Of a stretch of 5,197 nucleotides of DNA, positions 1 to 4,206 are shown in pieces; within the stretch, counting starts at the first letter, position 1; each line of letters opens with the position of its first letter. Source of the stretch: an uncultured bacterium (lineage in GTDB: Bacteria > Actinomycetota > Coriobacteriia > Coriobacteriales > Coriobacteriaceae); assembly GCA_905215115.1 (NCBI GenBank), contig CAJMOP010000132.1:1-5197 (forward strand), read 5' to 3'. The notes under the pieces are model-generated. The model had not been told where the DNA came from. It ran no database searches and was given only the letters and a program-made list of their open reading frames with translations. A program made the translations under genes and the position numbers.

Positions 1-208
1 GGCGCATGCGCTTGGGCTTTGCCGGAGCAGCCTCCTCACCAGTTGCAGGCACGGCCTTCTCAGCCGCTACAGGCATAGGCGTCGAAGCAGCCTTAGGCGT
101 CTCAGGAGCCGAGGCTTGCGCGGGCGCCGCGACCTGGTCCGACGCAACCGGTGCAGCGGGAGCGGCCTGCGTCGTCGTTATTTCGTTTTCTTGCTGTTGA
201 TCAGACAC
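1..208 (-). CDS. N-terminal fragment of a basic Ala/Pro-rich protein, possibly transcription termination factor Rho (partial)
   Basis: An open frame runs from a GTG at 208-206 off the left edge, giving 69 residues beginning (M)SDQQQENEITTT and ending KPKRMR. An in-frame TGA lies four codons upstream (220-218), so GTG is the first possible start; the ribosome binding site is weak (AGAAAG about 13 bases upstream). The visible part is low complexity: Ala, Pro, Thr and Glu, then a Lys/Arg-rich end. No catalytic domain is in view. Actinobacterial Rho proteins carry disordered, charged N-terminal extensions of this kind, and rho lies near argS in many actinobacteria; together these suggest Rho, but this is inference. 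Other proteins with such leaders (for example IF-2 or a ribonuclease E-like protein) are not excluded. The frame itself is likelier to be right than the name. Confidence 0.5.
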   Translation of the reverse strand, partial: MSDQQQENEITTTQAAPAAPVASDQVAAPAQASAPETPKAASTPMPVAAEKAVPATGEEAAPAKPKRMR

Positions 209-351
209 AGTGTTTGCTCAACTTTCTTTTCAAGCCCTGTGATCACATGCTCCCTGCATAAACCTTCAGGGCGGCTAAACAGTCTAGTTCCGTTCAAAAC
301 GACGGACATCATTGATCTGTATCGAGATGATTGCGTCAACTACGCAGCGTT

Positions 352-379
352 AGTGTAACACAACCGCCGCCACCTGCAA
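352..379 (-). promoter_or_regulatory. Candidate promoter for the leftward gene at 208
   Basis: On the minus strand an extended -10 (TGT followed by TACACT, 360-352) lies 16 bases from a weak -35 (TTGCAG, 379-374). Transcription would start near 345 and leave a leader of roughly 137 bases before the GTG. A second possible promoter, TTGACG at 339-334 with a poor -10 ATCAAT at 316-311 and a 17-base spacer, lies inside that leader. Both are pattern calls from consensus similarity only. Confidence 0.35.
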
Positions 380-381
380 CT

Positions 382-422
382 TAGTCATTGGGGACGTTCT
401 TAAACGACTAGTCAAAAGGGAC
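382..422. repeat. Imperfect direct repeat containing GGGAC words
   Basis: TAGTCATTGGGGAC (382-395) recurs as TAGTCAAAAGGGAC (409-422), 11 of 14 positions identical, starts 27 bases apart. Between them are a small hairpin CGTT-CTTA-AACG (395-406) and the palindrome GACTAGTC (406-413). The block lies just upstream of the candidate promoter of the leftward gene. Its role is unknown. The GGGGAC word is shared with the hairpins after carD and the HD gene, which may or may not be meaningful. Confidence 0.45.
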
Positions 423-456
423 ACTCTTTGTTTGCCACCCACAAATCTGACTGCCT

Positions 457-474
457 CCGCCAAAACTATGGCGG
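457..474. repeat. Local hairpin competing with the long left arm
   Basis: CCGCCA (457-462) and TGGCGG (469-474) form a perfect 6-bp stem around the loop AAACTA. The right half lies inside the left arm of the long inverted repeat, so the two pairings exclude each other. G471, the single mismatched base of the long stem, is exactly what makes this short stem perfect. Confidence 0.55.
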
Positions 475-612
475 TTTACTACGATGAATCGCTCAACCAC
501 GACCACTCCGAAACTTGTTGAACTAAAACCGCAGGTAGATGCCTTGCACTTTTTAGCAAAAAGCCGGCGTGGTTAGAATTCCTCAATTCATCGTAGTAAA
601 CCGGCATAGTTT
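463..612. repeat. Long inverted-repeat element, arms of 27 bp
   Basis: The left arm (463-489, starting AAACTATGGCGG and ending GATGAAT) is the reverse complement of the right arm (586-612, starting ATTCATCG and ending GCATAGTTT) at 26 of 27 positions; the only mismatch is G471 against G604. Moving inward, a 5-by-11 base internal loop is followed by a second perfect 7-bp stem, AACCACG (495-501) with CGTGGTT (568-574), extendable by CC/GG across a bulged A502. The apical region holds two small hairpins: CTTTTT-AGC-AAAAAG (549-563) and a bulged GCAGG/CCTTGC stem (531-547). The whole can fold as one branched stem-loop of 150 nt. It could be a MITE-like element, a structured RNA, or a chromosomal repeat. 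I see no target-site duplication at its edges and no oriented T-tract, so neither strand is favoured. Confidence 0.8.
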
Positions 613-655
613 CGTATTTCCAGCAGTTCCAAATTCATCAATACGTCGGCGTTTG

Positions 656-692
656 CGAAAAAAGCCCGACCTCCGTAGGAGATCGGGCTTAT
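656..692 (-). terminator. Rho-independent terminator of argS
   Basis: On the minus strand, AAGCCCGATCTCC (690-678), loop TAC (677-675) and GGAGGTCGGGCTT (674-662) form a 13-bp stem, followed by six T residues (663-658, overlapping the stem base). The one non-Watson-Crick position is a U-G wobble in minus-strand RNA but an A-C clash in plus-strand RNA, and there is no T-tract on the plus side. Orientation is therefore minus. It lies 47 bases past the argS stop codon. Confidence 0.93.
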
Positions 693-736
693 AGGGCTCT
701 GTTAAACCAAACCTACACGGTCAAATGACCCGCAGG

Positions 737-2590
737 TTACATCTGCTCGGGCGCGGAAACGCCAACGAGGGTGAGCACCAGGGCGAGCGTCACGCGGACG
801 GCATCGCAAGCGGCCAGACGGGCACGCGAAAGCTCGGGGCCGACGGGACGGCCCTCGCTCGGCAGCACCTGGCAGGCAGCGTAGAAGCTGTGGAAGTCAC
901 CGGCGAGCTCCTCGGCAAAGTGCGTCAGACGGAACGGAGCGCGGTCGCGAGCGCAGCTGGCGATCAGGTCGGTAAGCTCGTTAAGCTTGCGCGAAAGGGC
1001 GAGCTCGGTCGGGTCGGTCAGCAGCGAGTAATCGACGTTCTCACCGATGGCCTTGGCGGCAACGGCCTTCATGCCCATCTCGTCGGCCTGCTCAGGCGTT
1101 ACGTCAGCGGCACGGCGCAGGATGGAGCAGACGCGAGCGTGAGCGTACTGCACGTAATAGACCGGGTTGGAGTTGTCGCGCTTCTTAACGGCCTCAATGT
1201 CGAAGTCGACCATCTGGTTGGAGCTCTTGGAGATGAGCGTGTAGCGAGCGGCATCGGAGCCGACCTCGTCGACGAGCTCCTGCAGGGTCACCATGGTGCC
1301 CTTGCGCTTGGACATACGGACGGGCTTGCCGTTACGCAGCAGGTTGACGAGCTGGCCCAGTAGAACCTCGAACTTGCCGGGGTAACCCAGAGCGTCGCAG
1401 ACGCAGCGGACGCGCTCGATGTAACCGTGGTGGTCGGCGCCCCAGATGTCGATGACGTGGTCGACGCGCTGGAACTTATCCCAGTGATAGGCGACGTCGG
1501 AGGCGAAGTAGGTGTACTCGCCGTCGGACTTGATCAGGACGCGGTCCTTGTCGTCGCCCAGATCGGTGGAGCGGAACCACAGGGCGCCGTCCTTGGTGTA
1601 GAGGTAGCCCATCTTGTCGAGCTTCTCAAAAGCGCGGTCGACGGCGGAGGTGCCGGCGGTCTCGCCCTCGGTGTCCTTCACATACAGCGAGCGCTCGGAG
1701 TACCAACGGTCAAAGTCGCAGTTGACGGCGTGGCAGAGGTCGCGCATGTTGTCGACCATCTTCACGTAGCCGCGCTCACGGAAGCTCTCCATACGCTCCT
1801 GCGGATCGGCGTCGACCCACTTGTCGCCGTCGGTGCGCCAGAACTCGGCGGCCTCGTCGATGATGTAGTCGCCGCCGTAAGAGTCCTTGCCCAAGGTCTC
1901 GGCAAAGTTGTCCTGATACGGATGGGTCTCGGGGTGCTCGTCGTTCTCGTCGGCAACAAAGGCGTCACGGTCGGCGATCAGCAGCTTGTGAGCCTCGTCG
2001 ATATCAACGCCCTGCTTGGCGATGATGTCGGCAAGCTGCATATAGCGCGTGCTGATGGAGTTGCCGAAGGTGTTCATCTGAGAGCCGTGGTCATTGATGT
2101 AGAACTCACGCTGGATCTCATAGCCGGCGTGGTCCATAACGCGGCAGAGCGAATCGCCCAGCGCGGCCCAGCGGCCGTGGCCGATGTGCATGGGGCCGAC
2201 GGGGTTGGCGGAAACGAACTCGACCTGGGTCTTCAGGCCACCACCGACGTTGGACTTAGCGAAGTCCATGCCCTTCTCGCGAGCCTCGCCAAAGATGGCA
2301 TTCTTGACGGCAACGGAGAGGTAGAAGTTGATGAAGCCGGGGCCTGCGATCTCGACCTTCTCGATCGCGGGGTCCTCGGGCATATGGGCAACGATGGCCT
2401 CGGCGATCTTGCGCGGGGCGCAGTGGGCCAGCTTGGCGGACTTCAGGGCCATGGTAGAGGTCCACTCGCCATGAGAAGTGTCAGCCGGTCGCTCGATAGC
2501 GCAATCGTCAAGTTCAAATGCGGAAAGGTCGCCGGCCTCCTGGGCCGCAGCAAGCGCAGCGCGTACCAGCTCTTCAATCTTCTCGGGCAT
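737..2590 (-). CDS. argS: Arginine--tRNA ligase (arginyl-tRNA synthetase), class I
   Basis: Cytoplasmic enzyme that joins L-arginine to tRNA-Arg using ATP. The 617-residue product fits the usual bacterial size. Domains in order: the N-terminal ArgS add-on domain (about residues 5-95); the Rossmann catalytic domain with the HIGH signature (HIGH at 135-138 within SANPVGPMHIGHGR); the second class I signature in its ArgRS form, MSKRKG (426-431); and the helical DALR-type anticodon-binding domain (about 475-617), opening with the typical NPVYYVQYAHARV. The start at 2590 is chosen because AGGAGG lies four bases upstream (2600-2595); an upstream in-frame ATG at 2680 would add 30 residues unlike the family and lacks such a site. 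The stop TAA is followed by a terminator at 690-658. It is divergent from carD and appears to be transcribed alone. No missing motif or frameshift is seen. Confidence 0.97.
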   Translation of the reverse strand: MPEKIEELVRAALAAAQEAGDLSAFELDDCAIERPADTSHGEWTSTMALKSAKLAHCAPRKIAEAIVAHMPEDPAIEKVEIAGPGFINFYLSVAVKNAIFGEAREKGMDFAKSNVGGGLKTQVEFVSANPVGPMHIGHGRWAALGDSLCRVMDHAGYEIQREFYINDHGSQMNTFGNSISTRYMQLADIIAKQGVDIDEAHKLLIADRDAFVADENDEHPETHPYQDNFAETLGKDSYGGDYIIDEAAEFWRTDGDKWVDADPQERMESFRERGYVKMVDNMRDLCHAVNCDFDRWYSERSLYVKDTEGETAGTSAVDRAFEKLDKMGYLYTKDGALWFRSTDLGDDKDRVLIKSDGEYTYFASDVAYHWDKFQRVDHVIDIWGADHHGYIERVRCVCDALGYPGKFEVLLGQLVNLLRNGKPVRMSKRKGTMVTLQELVDEVGSDAARYTLISKSSNQMVDFDIEAVKKRDNSNPVYYVQYAHARVCSILRRAADVTPEQADEMGMKAVAAKAIGENVDYSLLTDPTELALSRKLNELTDLIASCARDRAPFRLTHFAEELAGDFHSFYAACQVLPSEGRPVGPELSRARLAACDAVRVTLALVLTLVGVSAPEQM

Positions 2591-2594
2591 AGAT

Positions 2595-2600
2595 CCTCCT
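2595..2600 (-). promoter_or_regulatory. Ribosome binding site that decides the argS start
   Basis: AGGAGG on the minus strand, a perfect anti-16S match, ends four bases before the ATG at 2590-2588. No comparable site precedes the in-frame ATG at 2680, so the shorter 617-residue protein is preferred. Confidence 0.9.
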
Positions 2601-2649
2601 TGTGTTAAAGCCCCCGAGCTCTTGGTCACTCGTAGGGCAAAAGCCAGAG

Positions 2650-2658
2650 TTTGTAGCA
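2650..2658 (-). promoter_or_regulatory. Candidate extended -10 of the argS promoter
   Basis: TGC followed by TACAAA on the minus strand (2658-2650) resembles an extended -10 element, with transcription starting near 2643 and a leader of about 50 bases. No good -35 exists at the right distance; that position is occupied by the palindrome at 2670-2686. Consensus similarity only. Confidence 0.3.
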
Positions 2659-2669
2659 CTCTATCACAA

Positions 2670-2686
2670 GCGACAGGCACTGTCGC
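2670..2686. promoter_or_regulatory. Perfect inverted repeat upstream of argS, GACAGGCAC core
   Basis: GCGACAG (2670-2676), spacer GCA, CTGTCGC (2680-2686): a perfect 7-bp dyad. It contains the core GACAGGCAC that also forms the loop of the hairpins after carD and, with one change, after the HD gene. It overlaps the position expected for the -35 of the candidate argS promoter, so it could be an operator, but it may simply be another member of the repeat family. Confidence 0.5.
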
Positions 2687-2762
2687 AGGGTAAAGCTAAT
2701 AGATATTGCATATGCACAAAAATGACTACAGCTTGCATGGAGTCACTCAAAGATGCCGGTCT

Positions 2763-2781
2763 GCCTGCAGATTATGCAGGC
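2763..2781. repeat. Perfect small inverted repeat in the argS-carD spacer
   Basis: GCCTGCA (2763-2769), loop GATTA, TGCAGGC (2775-2781). No T-tract follows on either strand, so it is not an intrinsic terminator. It could be a regulator binding site or an RNA hairpin; the sequence does not decide. Confidence 0.5.
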
Positions 2782-2889
2782 GTTGAAAATGCATAAAGGT
2801 GTGAATGAGCTGCGTCTGTTATCGAATACTCTTACCTATCAGAATTGTGTGCTTTTCCTGCATAAAGTAAGGGTTTGCGCACGTCAGCG

Positions 2890-2898
2890 TGTTATTCT
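2890..2898 (+). promoter_or_regulatory. Candidate extended -10 promoter of carD
   Basis: TGT followed by TATTCT (2890-2898) fits an extended -10 with four of six consensus bases. It would start transcription near 2905, about 28 bases before the carD start. The -35 region is not recognisable (TTGCGC at 2875-2880 is only 12 bases away, too close). Confidence 0.4.
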
Positions 2899-2932
2899 AG
2901 ACATACGTAAATTCGTATAAGTTGGAGGTAGC

Positions 2933-3418
2933 ATGTTCTCAATCGGTCAACACGTCATTCATCCGGGTCAGGGAGTCTGCACCGTCGTCGGTTTTAGGGA
3001 CGACACGCCGCAGCCCATGCTGTTGCTCGAGACCAAGCAGGGACATGCGCAGACGATCCTCATGTACCCCGTGGCGCAGGCCGATCGTTTGCATGCCGCC
3101 ATCTCCCAGCAAGATGCCGAGCACCTGCTGAGCCACTATGACGAGCTGGAGTGCGACACCTTTACCGAGCGTAACAGCTCGCTTGAGGAGACGCACTTTA
3201 AGCAGCAGCTCAAGCTGGGCGCGCCCGAGACGGTCCGCGTGGCAAAGACCATGATGCACCGCATTCGCCAGGCCGAGGAAGCTGATAAAAAGCCCAGCTC
3301 TTACTACATGCGCGTACTCAAGGAGGCCAAGCGCCGCTCCATTGAGGAGTTCGCCGTGGCCCTGGGCGTCACCGAAGAGGACGCCGAAGCCCGCCTAGCC
3401 CAAGCCGCCCTCAACTAA
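2933..3418 (+). CDS. CarD/CdnL-family RNA polymerase-binding transcription regulator
   Basis: A 161-residue protein of the size usual for CarD/CdnL proteins. Known members bind the RNA polymerase beta subunit through an N-terminal Tudor-like domain and stabilise open promoter complexes through a helical C-terminal domain. Here residues 2-21 (FSIGQHVIHPGQGVCTVVGF) give the hallmark start of the CarD_TRCF domain, which runs to about residue 55. Residues 70-161 are charged and predicted helical, with the Arg/Lys-rich stretch SSYYMRVLKEAKRRS at 127-141. The start is backed by GGAGG at 2924-2928, four bases upstream. The gene stands alone between a candidate promoter and its own terminator. The protein contains no tryptophan, so the Trp that mycobacterial CarD wedges into the promoter minor groove is absent. 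It may therefore act differently from mycobacterial CarD; the family call itself is strong. Confidence 0.9.
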   Translation: MFSIGQHVIHPGQGVCTVVGFRDDTPQPMLLLETKQGHAQTILMYPVAQADRLHAAISQQDAEHLLSHYDELECDTFTERNSSLEETHFKQQLKLGAPETVRVAKTMMHRIRQAEEADKKPSSYYMRVLKEAKRRSIEEFAVALGVTEEDAEARLAQAALN

Positions 3419-3430
3419 CCCATCCGCGCC

Positions 3431-3474
3431 AAAAACCACCACAAAGGGGACAGGCACCTTTGTGGTGGTTTTTT
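3431..3474 (+). terminator. Intrinsic terminator of carD (GACAGGCAC-loop hairpin)
   Basis: A perfect 17-bp stem pairs 3431-3447 (AAAAACCACCACAAAGG) with 3457-3473, around the nine-base loop GGACAGGCA (3448-3456), and ends in six T residues (3469-3474). It begins 12 bases after the carD stop. The five A residues at its left foot would give a T-tract on the other strand, so it could also stop leftward transcription. It is nearly identical to the hairpin at 4153-4192. Confidence 0.93.
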
Positions 3475-3491
3475 CGTTCTAGTCGTTCTAG
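3474..3491. repeat. Tandem 9-bp duplication
   Basis: TCGTTCTAG occurs twice head to tail (3474-3482 and 3483-3491), directly after the carD terminator and 45 bases ahead of the HD gene. It falls where an upstream promoter element of that gene might lie. No clear -35/-10 pair is visible in this spacer. Confidence 0.7.
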
Positions 3492-3535
3492 TAGTATTCA
3501 TTCTTAGCGATACCTACGAGCACAAGGAGCCTCTT

Positions 3536-4135
3536 ATGGCAGAGCCACTTACCGCCGGAATCACCCACGATCGTGCGTTCGAACTGCTCAACGAGCACAA
3601 CAAGGACCCGTTCCACATCACCCATGGCGAAACGGTCGAGGGCACCATGCGCTACTTTGCGCGCGAGTTCGACCCCGAGAACGAGGAGTTTTGGGGCATC
3701 GTCGGCCTGCTGCACGACCTGGATTGGGAGGAGCATGAGGATGACCCCATGAACCACACCATCTATGCGGCCGAGATCCTCGAGGGCGAGGGCGCCTCTC
3801 CCGAGCTCATTCGCGCCATCCAGACGCACACGTCCGATTTCAACACCTCGCTGCCCAAGCCCGAACTGCAGATGGAAAAGATACTGTTCGCCTGCGACGA
3901 GCTCACCGGCCTGATCGGAGCCGCCGTCGTCATGCGCCCGAGCAAGAGCGTCATGGACTTTACGACCAAGTCGCTCAAGAAGAAGTTCAAGGACAAGCGC
4001 TTTGCCGCCGGCTGCTCGCGTGACGTGATTTCGCAGGGCGCCGAGATGCTGGGCTGGGAGCTTCCCGAGCTCTTCGACCGTACCATCGCGGCCATGCAAT
4101 CCTTCGCTCCCGATCGCGACACCTTCCAGGCCTAA
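3536..4135 (+). CDS. HD-domain protein, predicted metal-dependent phosphohydrolase
   Basis: A 199-residue protein with the signature of the HD superfamily, whose members hydrolyse phosphate esters of nucleotides or other metabolites using bound divalent metal. The metal-ligand pattern is visible: a first His in HITHG (H27 or H30), the doublet H60-D61 in GLLHDLDWE, His98 in IQTHTS, and Asp121 in ACDELTG. The domain covers about residues 10-130; the rest is a helical tail with a Lys-rich stretch (KSLKKKFKDKR, 145-155). No signal peptide or membrane segment is seen, so it is probably cytosolic. The start is supported by AAGGAG (3524-3529) six bases upstream. A terminator on each side indicates a single-gene unit, although no good promoter is visible in 3475-3523 and read-through from carD is possible. 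The substrate cannot be told from the sequence. Confidence 0.87.
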   Translation: MAEPLTAGITHDRAFELLNEHNKDPFHITHGETVEGTMRYFAREFDPENEEFWGIVGLLHDLDWEEHEDDPMNHTIYAAEILEGEGASPELIRAIQTHTSDFNTSLPKPELQMEKILFACDELTGLIGAAVVMRPSKSVMDFTTKSLKKKFKDKRFAAGCSRDVISQGAEMLGWELPELFDRTIAAMQSFAPDRDTFQA

Positions 4136-4152
4136 CCGCCCACGCCACCTAT

Positions 4153-4192
4153 AACCACCGCAAAGGGGACAGGCGCCTTTGTGGTGGTTTTT
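4153..4192 (+). terminator. Intrinsic terminator of the HD gene (GACAGGCGC-loop hairpin)
   Basis: AACCACCGCAAAGG (4153-4166) pairs with 4176-4189 around the loop GGACAGGCG (4167-4175), followed by TTTTT (4188-4192). The single non-Watson-Crick position, G4160 with T4182, is a G-U wobble in plus-strand RNA and would be a C-A clash on the other strand, which favours the plus orientation. It lies 17 bases after the HD stop codon and 14 before the proA stop. No other terminator for proA is visible in this gap, so it may act on both. Confidence 0.9.
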
Positions 4193-4206
4193 CGTTTGCA
4201 ACAGGT

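Larger units (their letters stand above)
209..656. other. Long AT-richer intergenic region without a protein gene
   Basis: I find no convincing coding frame here; the open frame at 116-358 (plus) lacks a ribosome binding site and family resemblance. The stretch is visibly less GC-rich than the genes around it. Between 231 and 270 a perfect 10-base palindrome TGTGATCACA (238-247) sits inside a larger inverted repeat GCCCTG/CAGGGC (234-239 and 267-272), which would fall in the leader of the leftward gene. Further right are the imperfect direct repeats at 382-422, the long inverted-repeat element at 457-612, and a small inverted pair CGTATT/AATACG (613-618 and 640-645). The word AATTCATC occurs twice (585-592 and 632-639). 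Confidence 0.6.
2591..2932. other. Divergent argS-carD intergenic region
   Basis: These 342 bases carry the control regions of argS (leftward) and carD (rightward). I see no supported gene; a 24-codon frame from ATG 2722 has no ribosome binding site. Besides the listed promoter candidates and the 2670-2686 dyad, it contains the 10-base palindrome TGCATATGCA (2707-2716) and two copies of TGCATAAAG (2790-2798 and 2859-2867). A 5-bp dyad ATACG/CGTAT (2903-2907 and 2914-2918) lies at the expected carD transcription start. Confidence 0.6.

Noticed and set aside
238..247. TGTGATCACA as a CRP/FNR-type site
   Set aside because: Such sites need about six bases between the TGTGA and TCACA half-sites; here the halves abut. 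It remains only a palindrome.
463..612. Classical MITE with terminal inverted repeats and target duplication
   Set aside because: The inverted arms are clear, but the bases just outside (ending CCGCCA on the left, starting CGTATT on the right) show no direct duplication, so insertion is not demonstrated and it is reported only as an inverted-repeat element.
725..1363. 212-codon open frame on the plus strand, opposite the argS 3' end
   Set aside because: Composition reflects the reverse of argS codons; no ribosome binding site or recognisable domain.
1427..2608. 393-codon open frame on the plus strand, opposite argS
   Set aside because: It is a Val/Leu/Gly-rich antisense frame typical of GC-rich genes. 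The opposite strand carries a complete ArgRS with both class I signatures and a strong ribosome binding site.
2588..2680. Longer argS start at ATG 2680
   Set aside because: The extra 30 residues do not resemble ArgRS N-termini, would cover the candidate promoter, and lack a ribosome binding site, whereas AGGAGG precedes the ATG at 2590.
2722..2796. 24-codon frame starting MTTACMESLKDAG in the argS-carD spacer
   Set aside because: No ribosome binding site upstream, and its 3' part is occupied by the 2763-2781 hairpin; no evidence of translation.
3488..4201. 237-codon open frame on the minus strand, opposite the HD gene
   Set aside because: The plus strand encodes an intact HD motif with a good start site; the minus frame also runs through the 4153-4192 terminator and has no family resemblance.
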